A DNA stretch of 64,000 nucleotides from Strobilurus pachycystidiatus (GCA_019915135.1 JAHLMK010000005.1:434001-498000); one strand, 5' to 3'. Positions 11,069-23,856 are shown, numbered from the stretch's first letter. Numbers and translations: made by a program. The notes: generated by a model from the sequence alone, not told the origin.

Positions 11069-13137
11069 CTCTGAAGCTGCGGATCGACGGTCCGGACATT
11101 CACAGGCTTCGTTCCTCGTTCGTCGTTCGAGATTGTCGTGCTGATTATCTAGCTCGGATCGAGTCTGCCTAAGGGAGACTACTGATTATCAGTACCTCGA
11201 CTATCCATCATCCTATCGATGCTGCAACTTGAACTTCACACAAACCACAGGAACGAGAAGAAGTCGACCAAATGATAGTATGCCCAGTTCGTTCTCTCTC
11301 ACGCGTCCTTGTTGGTCCTCAACCGTATGACCTTTTGTACAACAAGAATGTGATGCTCCGCAGTTCTGCCACCCATTCGATGCTTCGTTGCTAGCCACGC
11401 CAAGGACCTTTCATGGGAACACCAGTCTCCACTGTAACTGGAGACCTATCACCGCCGCAGAACACGAAGGTTCGCTAACGTCTACGTCCATTGGGCTGAG
11501 AGGTCTTTGTGCGCAATGCGATGACTAAGTTCATCCCGTTGAAATACGGACTTCATCTAGTTCACATATGTAATGGTTGATGAGGGGGAAGTGTGGTTCC
11601 AGCAGCATTGTGTTTGTCGTATAGACCGAGCTGAAGCTGAGGACAACGAGGAGTGACAAATTTGCTTCGAAGAGATAGTTATGGACCATGGTGCATACTC
11701 CCCATGATTCTCAGGCGGTGTTCCCCTAGAGAACGTCTCATGCTCTCTCCTTATCAGAACGGGTAGAAGAAACCGCAAGGAAGAGCTGGAATTTGATCGT
11801 GTGACGGCCAGGTATCGATGGTGGCACAGTGGTAGGCGATCCGACTGGATGTTTTGTTCCACAAAGTTCTCGACGCCACCAAACCGGCCCATCCTACAAC
11901 GCCATCGCCGAGTTGATCAGGACACTCGAGAGAGCGGAGGCCAAATGTGATTCCGGAGTTCATGAAAGCCTTTACCGGACACGGCAACGTAACTTGAAGT
12001 GGAGGTGGCGTACGCCCATGTGTACATTGGTGACTCGGATGTTCTCGCTCAACCTATAGCGAATTTTCGCATTTCGCCAGAAGGTCGACGCCTGCGTATG
12101 CGCTGTCGGTTCCTGTGAAGAACTCTTCGGTACACACTGCCTCGCGGAGATTGCTAATTCATCTATTGAGTTCATACTCGTGAATGAGGTCCGTGAGGCC
12201 CAATCGTTCAGCATGTGTATGGAATTCGATGTCCTGCGCATCGTGTTCGATAACCGAGGAGATTCAGGCCACCAGATCAGCATTCCAGCATTGCCGGACA
12301 TGGGATCTACTGGGGATGACAGCAGCAGCAGAAGGGCCAAGCCGTAGTAAAGTGTGGTGTTCATTCAACTAGTGGCTACAACGAGTGAAGTAACCTGTGG
12401 CAAAGCATGGGCGCGCAGTAACGTGCTATTGGTTGCTATGGGTATAGCTGCGAAGCTGTGGCGTCATATTTGACGAAAAAGGCCAACATGTACACTGACT
12501 GGTTCCTGGAGGCTTCAACCATGAGGTAGCGCGCTCATGTTCTCAGAGCCGCTGATCAGATAGGGCCTTCACATTCCTCGGGAGCACAGGATTGAGCATG
12601 AAGGGAGTCGCAGTCTCTCGTCCTGTGGCTATTGGTTGCTATGTGACTTCAGCGAGCGACAGTGTGTGATAGATACGGGTAGCCGTCACCACAAGCTACT
12701 GCAGCAGAATCAGATATAGCGTCAAATCTCACGTCTTGGGTACCCAATTTTTGCCACAGTAATATTGAGCTTCGGGGTCGCATGATCAACTTGTGTAAGC
12801 AGTTGGGAGGGCCGTTACAGTCTGAAGAGAGAGCCATGGCCGACTGGTGTGGAGAGGCTGGCAAACCAGATATAATTCGAATATAATTCGCCAATCAGTA
12901 GCAGATGCGGCGAAGGTTCATTAAGATCGTATATGATGACGAGTGTTGTGGCCGGACTCTGCAGCTGTTCAAGATGCCTTTCTGTAAAAGATATATCCGT
13001 CATATCCAAAGGGGACACAGCTGAGTAGTGTGGAGACAGGACTGTTGGACGTTGTTGGTGAAGATGTGCCGGGAGTTACCGTTCGGCAGCTCAGCCAAAT
13101 AGCGGCAACCCACAGCACTGCACTCTTACTTACCATC
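11069..13137. other. gene-poor interval of about 2 kb
   Basis: No complete gene can be supported here. The only coding-like signal is on the minus strand at 11754-12370 and is entered separately. The rest holds short random-looking open frames. Confidence 0.5.
11754..12370 (-). pseudogene. possible decayed or unresolved gene fragment
   Basis: A minus-strand frame begins with a Met and a strongly hydrophobic stretch (MNTTLYYGLALLLLLSS) resembling a signal peptide, and runs 130 codons. A second frame downstream (11754-11987) and a third frame inside it contain protein-like strings (for example 'FHTHAERLGLTDLIHEYEL' interrupted by stop codons). I do not recognise the family. The mix of frames could be an old, broken gene, an unspliced gene with several introns, or chance. 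Confidence 0.25.
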
Positions 13138-14581
13138 ATGGCATCGTCGTCGGGAACGGCGCTCAAGTCGTTCTCATTGACGAACAATATTACCGAGATA
13201 TCTCCTCAGGATGGGCTATACAAGTTTGACGCCGAGGAGAACAGGAGGATCAACAGAGAGGCGCCATGGGAGAAAGAGTGCTTGCCAATCCATCTTTCTA
13301 GTGCAACCACTTACGACGTGCTTTCAGCCCCCATTTCTTCAAATCATGCAAGATATCCGCCGTGGCGCTAATCAAGATGGTATGCTGCTCTTGGCGTAGC
13401 CTGTCACCCTCATTTTGACGCCGTCTACAGGTCATCCACGCGCGATCGGGCGTGCCACACGAGATTATGGGTCTGATGCAAGGCAAGGTCGTCGGCACCT
13501 CCATAGTCATCATGGATTCGTTTGCTCTGCCCGTGCAAGGAACGGAAACGCGCGTCAATGCTGCCAATGAGGCCAACGAGTACATGGTCGAGTATATCCA
13601 GGGCAGTGAGAAGGTGAAGCGCCACAGAATCGTTCGCGCGCATAACGGCTGATCCTTGAAACAGGCGGAGCGTCTGGAGAACGCCATCGGCTGGTATCAC
13701 TCGCATCCAGGCTACGGCTGTTGGCTCTCGGGTATCGACGTGAACACGCAGAACAACAACCAAAAGTTCCAAGATCCATTCGTCGCCGTCGTGGTATATC
13801 ACAACACTTCTCTTCCAATGCGCCTCTCATGCTCAGCAGATCGACCCCAACCGTACCATCTCCGCCGGCAAAGTCGACATTGGCGCCTTCCGCACGTACC
13901 CCGAGAACTACAAACCTCCTAATGTCGCCGCGTCAGAGTACCAGTCGATCCCGTTGAGCAAGATCGAGGACTTCGGTGTCCACGCGAACCAATATTACCA
14001 GCTAGAAGTCGAGATTTTCAAGTCGGCTCTAGACAATGAACTCCTTGGACTGCTGTGGAACAAATACTGGGTGAACACGCTAAGTCAAAGTCCGTTGATA
14101 TCAGTAAGTACTGCCTGGTGTTTGTTTGATTAGTCTAACTTCGTCGTAGAACAGGGCCTACGCTGTCTCGCAACTCTCCGATCTCCACCAGAAGCTCTCT
14201 AAAGCACAAACAGCAGTATCTAGTACTCGCGCCGTCATCCCAACTTTGGTCGACAAAGACAATAACGGGAAGGTAATTATGCCATCTTGTCTGTGTCTTG
14301 ATGGTGTTTTGACCACTTTACAGCAGAAGGAGAAGGAAGAGAAGAAGAAAGAAGACAACCAGCTGGCAAAGAGTGTCAAAGACAGGTCAGTTCCTCTCTA
14401 CTTGCCAAAATATGATCGCTCAATTGTACTCTCGTGTAGCACGAAAATTGCCGTTGAGGCGCAGCACGGGTTGATATCACAGGTTATCAAGGACGTCATA
14501 TTTTCCATGCGTCCCAAGACGACTGCCGACTCGACAGCACCCATAGCTGAATTGACGGATACTGCGATGAATATTGGTTAG
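13138..14581 (+). CDS. CSN5: COP9 signalosome subunit 5 (JAMM isopeptidase)
   Basis: The catalytic subunit of the COP9 signalosome, a zinc metalloprotease that removes Nedd8/Rub1 from cullins. Eight exons resolve cleanly: 13138-13277, 13328-13379, 13431-13613, 13665-13793, 13840-14103, 14150-14272, 14324-14385 and 14440-14581, totalling 364 aa. The JAMM/MPN+ motif is intact: the Glu in '[13 protein letters not shown]', then '[16 protein letters not shown]' with both zinc histidines, the Ser and the Asp. '[18 protein letters not shown]' and '[16 protein letters not shown]' also match the CSN5 family. It is shorter at the C-terminus than some filamentous-fungal forms. Confidence 0.97.
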
Positions 14582-15487
14582 GGTTGTACTCACATTTGTA
14601 ACATAGATTCAGAAACCTGCATATTGATCCTCGCATTTGCTCGGAAGCATAGCCTGAGGTACGATCCTGTGATTCTCTGAGATCCTGGGGTGGTCGTCGT
14701 CTCGAAGGCAATGGCAGTCTCCAGATGATCTTGGATTGAGTATGGCCAGATCTCCTCTTGCACCAGTCAATTCGATCCATCTTGATTCCTAACGAGGATC
14801 AGAACGCGTTTGCAAACTCATGACGCTCTAGGACTTGACTACCAAATCAGTCCTGATGGTTCTGCCTTCAAGTCATTGGTTACCGGAGGCGGGACGTTCA
14901 GCAGACCTTGAAGTGCACGGGAAGCGGATTGTTGGAGCGAACGCGCAATTCATTCGGTCGAGTGGTATGTGCATCAAGGCACCCTTCAGCGACAAGTACG
15001 GCAGCTTACAACGATGCCATTCTTGGTTCAGGATGACATCCGGTCCTTGGACGTGGAGCCGGTATTGGCGGTGTGCGCATTGAAGCTTGAAGAACAGCGT
15101 AGGCCGGTCGGCATGAAGTTAGTCGGAATGCCGTGAATATCGCGTATTTTATACGCTAATCTTCTCGGTGTCTGGATCACCGTTGATCTGAATGCCGCTG
15201 ATGTGTTGACTTTCGTCGCATTCTCGTAGTCTTGAGGTTGCGGAATGATGAATAAGGCTTCATATGGGAGCCGCGAGAACCTGAATAAATGCACAGGTTC
15301 GCGACTAGAGCGCTGCGGTACTAGCGAGGATTTCGGAGACCCAGCGTAGGTGAAACACGATGTGATAACCAGCACAGCATTGACGATCCTAGTATAATCA
15401 ACCATTTGTGATTAACATGTTCTTCCTTTACCACCACTCACTCGTCAAAGGCCCATCCACAACCCGACTCTCTAGGAGTCGGACAAA
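14582..15487. other. intergenic, about 0.9 kb
   Basis: No supported gene. A plus-strand frame around 14980-15130 reads 'VQDDIRSLDVEPVLAVCALK' if a 3' splice site is assumed after 'ggttcag'. No start, no family and no second exon are convincing. Confidence 0.45.
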
Positions 15488-17412
15488 ATGCTAGGCAAAC
15501 GATCCAAAGCCGTCGCCTGTACGACCTGCAGAAAACATAAAACGCGCTGTGAAGTGCTCAATCGGGGATCGGCGCGCTGTCATCGATGTGAGGTCCTTGG
15601 CGCGTCCTGCTCATACGAGGCCACCTCTTCTGCCTCGTCCCCCGACTCTGATCCCGGTTCAGTCGATGCATCATCATCAGCTTCGTCGTCGTCGTCGTCG
15701 CTCTCAGATCCACCCAGAACCGCCAGGATACCCACAAATACGGCTCCGATCCCAGGCCTTTGGCCCACTGGTCGTCCTTCGGCAAGCGTGCCGCTCCCAG
15801 AAGCTGCCCCAAAGGTGCAGCATATGTGGGCCTTCATACCGCAGCAGCTTGACTGGAGCGCATCACTTGTTGCCGTACAGACACTATTACAGCAAGCCGG
15901 CCCTTCAAAACCGCCGCCACCCATGACACTTGATCAGTCCGTGCACGATATCCTCTTGCCCGAAGAGATTGAGCACCTTATTGCGATGCGAGTCTGCATC
16001 TTTCCTTGACGACGCGCCCCGCACTAATCTTATCGGCATTCAGATTTTGCGCGTCGTATACACCATGGCTCAATTTTATTCCTCTTCGCGGCCCCCTCAT
16101 TGATCTCGTATGCTGTACCATCGCCGCGCGACATATAGCACCTTCTCCCCGACTCGTCAAACTCACCGAAGAGAAAGTAGCGCGCATGGTCTTCGATCCT
16201 CACAGCTTCGACAGTGTCGAGTCCATTCAAGCCCTCATTATTCTATCGCTGTGGTTTGAAGGGGACGGGAAGGTGTTGATCGGCATGGCTGCTAGCATAG
16301 CGCACAACATACTACTCTCTGAGGCTTCTCGCGTCGTGGAAAAATTGAAGGCAGAAGGAAACCTTGGGCCCGAGCTTGAAAAGGCGAAAGAACATGCAAG
16401 ACTGGTCTGTGATCACTCCCCCACAAATCAAACACCCATTGACCTCTCTTTGATACTTAGTGGGTTATGCTTGCCAATACAGAATCGTGGTTATGTCTGG
16501 GCAGTCATCGCAAACCGTCGACCTCCCGTTCAGAGCTAGACACGAATCTCTTCCCAGTCTGTACGCCGTCTGATCCCGCGGAAGGTCGCGACTTGCGTAT
16601 AAGATTGACGGCAGAGATCTTCAATGCGACTGCTCAAGGCACAAACATAAAATTGGACCAATTTGCCGAGATTGAGCTTGCTTGTATTGCCTTGAATGAA
16701 TCTCTGGACGAGCTAGACGGTCTTTTGCGAGTCATTCTTCCTTTATCGGGTACGCTATCATCAAACCGCATCTACTTGCTGTCGGTTCTCAACCCGCTCT
16801 CCAGTCATCAGTGATCATGATCGGTTCAATTACCACATGCTGCAATGTATGGTCCTTTTGTGTCGCCTGCTTGTTATCCAGCACGGATTCTTCCTTCTTC
16901 GCTGGTCTTTTGGAGACCGAGACATATCAAATTACCCCCTCTGGTTCCTCGAGCCCAAGGTACAAGGCAAACCCATTGCTATCGACTGGGGGAAGGACCA
17001 GCTCCGCACTGCTGAATCATTGCTCACGACATTCCTTCATTGCGATAGCTCCAACCTACTAGGAACGTGTCCGGATATTTTGTTTGCCTGTCTCGTATTC
17101 GCGGGCACCATTGTAATTGGGCTTCGTATCTACACACAGGCGCGTATGGGAGTGGATATGCGTGGTCCTGGGGAAAAGTTGCTGCAGAGGACGTCCGGGG
17201 TTTTGAAGAGCATTGCGCTGGACGAGAGTCATTCCGCTATGAGATCTTCCAAGGTCATAGACACAATGCTTGACCTCTGGGCCGAGAAGCTGAAGGGGAG
17301 CGATCCTGCCGCCACCCCACAGCAACCGAGTCGCGACTTTCCTGCATACATCTTCAATGATGAAGACTTCTGGACCCAATTTCTGGGCACAATGGACGAT
17401 GTTCAACCATAA
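15488..17412 (+). CDS. Zn2Cys6 fungal transcription factor
   Basis: Four exons (15488-15987, 16044-16404, 16461-16749, 16805-17412) give 585 aa. The N-terminal zinc cluster runs from about residue 11, 'CTTCRKHKTRC...CHRCEVLGASC', with CX2CX6C and CX2CX6C halves, followed by a Ser-rich disordered linker (TCG/TCA repeats). The middle homology region includes 'YTPWLNFIPLRGPLIDLVCC' and 'MLANTESWLCLGSHRKP', diagnostic of a large basidiomycete regulator family. The C-terminus is acidic/aromatic (DEDFWTQFLGTMDD), plausibly an activation patch. The first intron has a GC donor (GCGAGT at 15988); a GT donor four bases downstream would break the frame. Targets are unknown. Confidence 0.9.
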
Positions 17413-17569
17413 ATACGCAGTTCTCATGATAACATACCCAAATTTCTATTCTTCAAAATTAGTTTCAGCCCGCATAGCAGTGTGACGTCACGCAAACTTT
17501 CTTACCTCCCCCCACCACATTCATAAAGACCGGCAGCTGACGCATCGTCTGCCAACTTTACACTGAAGA

Positions 17570-18004
17570 ATGGACGCCATATCTTCCAGCACCCCGGCGC
17601 AAAGTGCAAATCCATCTAGCGTGCCGCCCTTGGATGTCCTGCTTCCCATCGCCACCCAGTCCCTCGCTTTGCTCAAATCAGCATTTACCTTTGCCCCTCG
17701 TTTCATCCAATGGGTTTTCACGAAGCTATCTTATCCCGCCGTCCTATTCACGCCGCTTCACTACGTCCTCGCTCCCGTCGTCCTCCTTGCGAAGGTCTCG
17801 TTCGACTTCCTCGTGTTTACCCCATACAGGGCCATCGCGTACTTTCTCGGTCTACTGTATCCGGTGTATGTCCTTGTCGGCGTAGCTTGCATCCTTGGAT
17901 TGCTTATTGGAGGGGTGGGGAGACTGGTTAGCCAAAGGCTGGCTATAGCGCTTCGGCCGCAAACGCCGAGGAAGAAGAAGATTAACTTTGTGAAGGATAG
18001 ATGA
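17570..18004 (+). CDS. small multi-pass membrane protein, function unknown
   Basis: A single-exon 144-residue protein of no family I recognise. A polar, Ser/Pro-rich N-terminus is followed by hydrophobic segments around residues 45-80 (PAVLFTPLHYVLAPVVLLAK, FDFLVFTPYRAIAYFLG) and 95-120 (PVYVLVGVACILGLLIGGVG), and then a basic tail (RPQTPRKKKINFVKDR). The layout suggests two or three membrane helices with a cytosolic, lysine-rich C-terminus. The clean frame, good start context and position 157 nt after the regulator support a real gene. Confidence 0.75.
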   Translation: MDAISSSTPAQSANPSSVPPLDVLLPIATQSLALLKSAFTFAPRFIQWVFTKLSYPAVLFTPLHYVLAPVVLLAKVSFDFLVFTPYRAIAYFLGLLYPVYVLVGVACILGLLIGGVGRLVSQRLAIALRPQTPRKKKINFVKDR

Positions 18005-19437
18005 GGTGCGTTGCTTGGTACTACTCCGCTGGCATAGTACATTTAATCCTACGCTAGAGGAGGATTGTCTTCATATACTAGTGCTGACGTTTGAGCCAAC
18101 GGTATCGTTCTCGGGTGAGTGTCGATGGCTGTAAATGCACTTTTCCTTACTGGCTTACTTGCCGTCGCTGTCTTAGAGAAATCACTAGCTTATTCAGTGG
18201 CTCCCAAGGATCCCCCTAGAATTCCGAATACTGAAAGGCCAAGTGCGGTTCTTCAATCCAGTGACGGTCGAACGAGCAGATTCTGGCATCCTCGCTGAAG
18301 GCTCGGAGCGCTGCGTTAGCCTACGACTTGCCTCATCGTCCTGAAGTATCATACTCAGGCTCATGATACCACGCAATAATACGCATATTTTTGGCGATGC
18401 CAGAGTCTTTACCCCTCGTCGCAGTTGAGGTCTAACCTCAACCCCTACTGCACACCCACGCACGTACTCATACAGTACCCATCACCATTCGAAGCTGCCC
18501 CATGATTCTCACAAATCTTCTGCAGGCGCTCTAGACTTTGTGGACATTGTGACTGCGCCCTCACTCATAGTCCTTGTTGGCGAAGAGAACTGGTGATGGT
18601 GCTGGGCTGCACCTTTTCCATTGCGATAAAGCACCGGTTGAGGCGCATGGCCCTTGTCCTCAAGTGGACCACACATCTTTCCGCACTTCAATCGGGCCAG
18701 AGGGGACAGATTTGCCCCAGTGATGGGCTGGTGCTGCATCGAGTGCTTGACGTTTTGTATCACAATTGTTGATCGTCCAGCAGAATTGGTAGGGGGTGAG
18801 ATTGCAGAAGTTTGCAACGGTATCATGGAGCGCTTCAAAGGGTTGTTGTAAGCACTGGCAGGCGATGCGTCACGGTGTAAAGACCCTGATATGCGGATAT
18901 GAGTGAACTCATCCTAAAGGAAAGGCCACTACTTTGTACCATTGGACTTGTTACATACAACCGAATTGAGGCCACTATTCCCAATACATACGCCTTCTCG
19001 GATGGGCGGATGGCCGTTTACAATGTCTCGAATGATGCCACCTTTCATTTATGGACCAATAGCATCATTCGCGAGTACAGTAATTGCATAATTGTCTTAT
19101 GCTCGATAGGATAAGTGGCGGATTTCCGCAACACGATGGCACCCCTCCACTATCCAGATCTCTAGGCATTGAGTGGAATGATTGTCTCCTGAATCCTGAT
19201 GCACAATTGAGGTCCGTCAAGGTTGAGAAATCCAAGATCTTCAACAAAGCCAGAGCAGATTGTAATATGGCGGATGTCGCAGCATATTCTGGTTGAAGGT
19301 ACGACTGATATGGACGTACTTACGCCGTACCTGTACTGTGGCGGAAGTTCGTTGACGGCAGAGGACAAATTAGCCATTTTGGGAAGAAGGCTTCCGGGCC
19401 GAACGTCCCAAACCCTTCTTGGCCTTACATTGTCATC
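18005..19437. other. intergenic, about 1.4 kb
   Basis: No supported gene. Open frames such as 18509-18838 (minus) lack a recognisable domain, and no exon chain could be built. The right part is the promoter of the CDK7-like kinase. Confidence 0.45.
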
Positions 19438-20906
19438 ATGGACGCGGTCGAGAAGGCAAATGCAGAGCGCCAGAAGCGCTGGTACGTTCAGGCTGAATAG
19501 ATGTTACTCTACTGAACTTCATCAAGGGTTAAGGACGCAAAAGTCGGTGAAGGTACATATGCTGTTGTGTATAGAGGTTAGTTGTGGTCCATCGACTCGA
19601 ACTGGAGTTTCTTACATGTTGTTACCTTTAGGTCGAGAGGCTTCGACCGGACGAAAAATTGCCATCAAAAAGATCAAAGTCGGCCAGTTCAAGGACGGTT
19701 TGGACATGTCTGCCATCCGCGAGGTGAAATATCTTCGCGAACTCAAGCACCAGAACGTTATAGAGGTGCGTCACGCGTCAAGTCTCTCAATTGGTATGGC
19801 TGACAATTATATTCTAGCTCTTGGACGTCTTCTCTTCAAAGAAGAACCTCAATCTTGTGCTGGAGTTTCTCGATTCCGACCTAGAAATGATCATAAAGGA
19901 CCGATCGTTGGTCTTCCTACCCTCCGACATCAAAAGCTGGATGGCCATGACATTTCGGGGTCTTGAATATTGTCACAGGAACTTCGTTCTGCATCGAGTC
20001 CGCATACTTCATTCGCCTCCGTTCGATTGAGGACTCACATGCTCTCTTGTTAGGATCTGAAACCTAATAACTTGCTCATCGCGTCCGACGGTCAGCTCAA
20101 GATTGCAGATTTTGGTCTAGCAAGAGACTTTGCGGACCCTGGCTACAAAATGACCTGCCAAGTTATTACGAGGTGTGTCCAACGACCAACCGTACTTTTG
20201 ACTCCTGACGTCTATATAGGTGGTACCGTCCGCCAGAGCTTCTCTTTGGATGCCGTTATTACAGTACGGCAGTCGATATATGGTCAGTGGGATGTATATT
20301 TGCCGAGCTCATGCTTCGGACACCATATCTGGCTGGCGAAAGCGATATGGACCAATTGAAGACCGTGTTCCGCGCCCTTGGAACACCGACGGAGCAGGAT
20401 TGGCCAGTACGCGCTCTCCCCATATCATTTGTCATCCTCAGAGGATTGACTTTTGCTAGGGCCACACTAAGCTGCCTGATTATATCACGGTCGGACAATT
20501 CCCGAAAACACCTTTTCGCGACCTCTTCACGGCCGCAAGCCCTGACGCTCTCAGCCTGTTGAGCAAGTGTTTGATCTACGAGCCTAGACGGCGTATATCT
20601 GCCCTCGATGTAAGTTTTTCGTACATGTTTCTAGGAACCCTTAACAATATCTTCCAGGCCCTTTACCATTCATACTTCTCCGCCATGCCATATCCGACAC
20701 ATCCCTCAAAGCTACCGAAGTGTGCTTCTCAGTTAGCCGCCCAGCGTCCGCTGGAGGAAGTCGACGGGAACGTCGACATGGACGGTACCGGTCCTGCTGT
20801 CAAGGCCAAGCGACCGAAGCGAAAACTCTCGTCACCGTACGAGGACGGCATGAGCAGGAGCGTCTCACGGAGATTAGACTTTTCAGAGCATGCAGGGAAG
20901 GCGTGA
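19438..20906 (+). CDS. CDK7/Kin28-like cyclin-dependent kinase of TFIIH
   Basis: A nuclear kinase that phosphorylates the RNA polymerase II C-terminal domain, and in many species also activates other CDKs. Eight exons are inferred (19438-19481, 19527-19576, 19632-19765, 19818-19997, 20054-20172, 20220-20406, 20460-20609, 20658-20906). Kinase motifs are intact: '[12 protein letters not shown]' P-loop, 'IAIKKIKVG' with the ATP lysine, '[10 protein letters not shown]' catalytic loop, 'DFGLAR', and '[17 protein letters not shown]' activation segment with the CDK7-type threonine. The helix '[16 protein letters not shown]' replaces PSTAIRE and matches the CDK7 class. The C-terminal tail holds a basic cluster (KAKRPKRK), a likely nuclear signal. 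Confidence 0.93.
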
Positions 20907-21168
20907 ATATGTTTTTCTTTGACGGACTTGTTGTACAGTATACATTATTTGCCCATTTGCGCGCATTGTCCTGTACTACCGGTAACAGACAGACAGTAGT
21001 ATTTATAAGCGTGAAATATCTCAGTGCACCGTAATATCAGAGCCAGATACAGGACTGAGGAAGACTTCCATATGGTAAGTCTGCCACACTGTCTGAGTTT
21101 CTGAGAGTCCACTGAACTAAAACTAACTTTACATCACAATATAACTAACGCCACACAATTTGTCCACT

Positions 21169-23713
21169 TCACCGCGGTGTTTCGCAAACCACACACTTGT
21201 TTCCCGTGCTTGTCAAGCCACACGCAGAGCAAGTCCACTGATCCGCATTCTGCTTCTTGGAAGGTGGTGCTATCCCGGCAGCGGCCCAGTTGAACGACGG
21301 CGTTGCCTTGGGAGCCTCAGGCTCTCGCGGCGCCTCACAAACGGGACACTTTTGCAAATCGACCTGATCGCAGCTCAAAAGGCAAGACGCACAGGTCCAC
21401 TTTGCGGCAGTGGGCTTCAAGCCGGCGGCGCCCCAGTTGAATGACGGTGCCGGTGTGATGGGCTGGGTCGACGCCGAGGACACGGATGATGACGACGCGG
21501 ATTTGAAGTCGTAAGCACCGGGGAGCGTCGAGACGTCGGCGAGGAGTGCTTCTTGGCGGGCTAGCAGGTCATTCGAAGAAAGGGTCTTCATAGCAGCTGC
21601 ACCACGCTTGAAGTCAAAGTGTAGGAGATCCTTCTCCGGAATTGCAAGGACTTCCGCTTTGAGGTCAATTTCCGATGAGGGAATAGTCGGTGTACGCGGA
21701 AGCGTAAGGGGAGGAGTAGGGGATGTGGCAGGAGCAGGGGCAAGGGAAGGTTTTGACGCCGCAGGTTCAACTTCTTTCGCTGGGGCCGCAGCAGGAGAGC
21801 TGGGAGGCTCAGGTTGATAGCTGAATCGCAGCTTCGATGGCTCTTTGGGAATGGCAAAGTGCGACCGGGAGGTGGAACCATTCCCAAACATCGAGGATGT
21901 AGAAGCCGAAGGCGCAAAACTAGATTCGGGCTTGGGAGGCTCCATTGCAACATCAGCCCGTGGCAGGTTGACCTGCTCAGGCGTTGACGTTCTGGGGCGC
22001 GGATCAGTCGATTTTGCCTTCTTGCTGACTGGGTGTTCCTCCGGTTCCTCATCATCTTCTGGAACGTCCTCGACGGTCGTCTTATGACCGTTGATTGGCG
22101 GGTGCGACAGAGCGGCAGATGGGCGTGAACGCTTGCTACCCTGCGAAGACTATGAACGGCTGAACGCTTGAGGAGGTCGGCGAAGACTTACCTTGGGTAC
22201 TGTCGCCTCAATTATGGCTTGTGCACTATAGACAGGTTCCTCCTTTTTCTTCTCTTGCGCCACAGGCTTCTTGGGAAGAGTCGGTCTCGCACTGACCCTT
22301 GGCCTCTTTACTCGAGCTGCCACGGGTCGTGCAGGGCTCGCAGCCTGGTAGGGATTACTGAAATCCAGCTTCTTCGGCGGCGTAGCTTCCTTGATTAGCT
22401 CGGCCATGAGGTTGACGGCCTTCGTCTGCCTTTGGGGAGTGTTGTCCGGTGATGACGAGCCAGCAGAGCCAGGCGAGTTCTGGCTCCAAGCCTGACGAAG
22501 AGGAGATGGTATCACGGGTGTTGTGTACCTCCCAGACAATGAGAGACGGGAGTTGGAGGAGGCGAGTGAGCCATTGCCATTGGTTGATGACGATGATGAG
22601 CCATTGATGGCGGGGAGACTCTTGGACGAGCTCATGTTGCCGTTCATAGTGGCAATGCGGGTGGGTGAAGGATCGGGTCCAGGCGACCGAGAGGACGCCG
22701 CGTGATTGGGAGTCTTGGGGGTCGAGGTAGAAGAGCTAGGGCCAGATGGCTGACCAAAAGAGTTCGCGTTGTCGCTGACCCGTCTCCGCTTTGTGTCAGT
22801 CTTGATGTTGTTGGTAGACGCAGACTTGAGTGCGAAGGGTTCAGATGTAGAACGTGGCGGGCCGAAGACAGGTGACGCGTAACGATTACGCTGCTTAGCA
22901 CTCCCGCCACCATCCCAGCGGTAGTTGCCGTTGGGATTCCTCGTCAACATCTTCGTGGGAGATGCTGATCGATCGTGGCGATGGGATGTAGTAGGAGAGG
23001 ACGGTGAATTGCCACGCATTGGGGATGGTGAGTGTGTGAAGCGGAAAGGTTCTCTGACGTGTATAGGCTGCTGCGTGTGTTGTGTTGAGTCTGAGTCACA
23101 GTCAGATCAAGCGTCATTGGAACAAGAACATGCTTGAACTTACTGTGTTTCAATAAATTTATCAGCTTTAGTCTGTTCTCCTCGCTGTAACGCGAGTCGT
23201 GCAATAATTGATTGGCCAAGTCTTGATCTTTTTCGGGCGACACTGACGCCTGTGGTGGTGCCGGGAATGGGAGAGTAGAGGGACCAGCGAACGGGGAGGA
23301 TGTTGGGTCGTTGATGGTATTCGACGCGTTGTGTCCGTTGACGGTCAGGTTTTGGGTCATCTGCTCAAAAATGTCAGAAAATCAGAGACGTAGAAGAGAA
23401 TAACGCGTACTCGGTGGCCGACGTTGGCCAGTGCATGTGCAGGCGTGCTCTGCTGGGATGATTGGGCCTCTGGCTCGGACGTGCCCTCTGAGTCTGAGCC
23501 AGACTCGGACAACATGTCGGCGTCCTCGTTGGCGCTGGAGCGGGAGAATATGCTGAATATACTGGAGAGCGACCATCCCTTGGGGCGGTTGCGCTGTGAG
23601 CTGCAGTTCGGGTGGGAAAGAGGCCAACGCACTGATTTTTTCGGGGCCGGTCTGGCATATGGGCTGTAGTTGCGCTGCTGCCGTCTGGCGGATCCCTGCC
23701 TGATAGCGCTCAT
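21169..23713 (-). CDS. nucleoporin-like protein with two RanBP2-type zinc fingers (nuclear basket type)
   Basis: A long, low-complexity, Ser/Pro/Asn-rich protein. It starts MSAIRQGSARRQQRNYSPYA at 23713 and has at least four exons. An acidic Ser-rich block follows, then basic patches (TDTKRRRVSDN, RVKRPRVSARP) that could be nuclear signals, 'FNWGAAG'/'FNWAAAG' repeats, and two C-terminal zinc fingers of W-x-C-x2-C...C-x2-C form ('KWTCASC...CPVC' and 'QWTCSAC...CVVC'). This order resembles Nup153/Nup60-type basket nucleoporins, whose zinc fingers bind Ran. Orthology is inferred from layout because disordered sequence diverges fast. It is divergent from the complex I gene with 143 bp between start codons. 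Confidence 0.72.
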
Positions 23714-23856
23714 CGTGGAGAGAGCTTCAAAGATGCTGGGGGCGGTGGGAGATGGTGGTGGTAGGAAGACAAGGCGCGCTGGGGGCCACCTGACTTCTGC
23801 TTCTGGCAGTGTGCAAAAGGCAGCACTGCCACACCTGCGAGTCCTTTGTTCCAACT

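Noticed and set aside
15680..15710. TCG trinucleotide run
   Set aside because: It encodes a poly-Ser linker in the second zinc-cluster regulator; an ordinary coding microsatellite.
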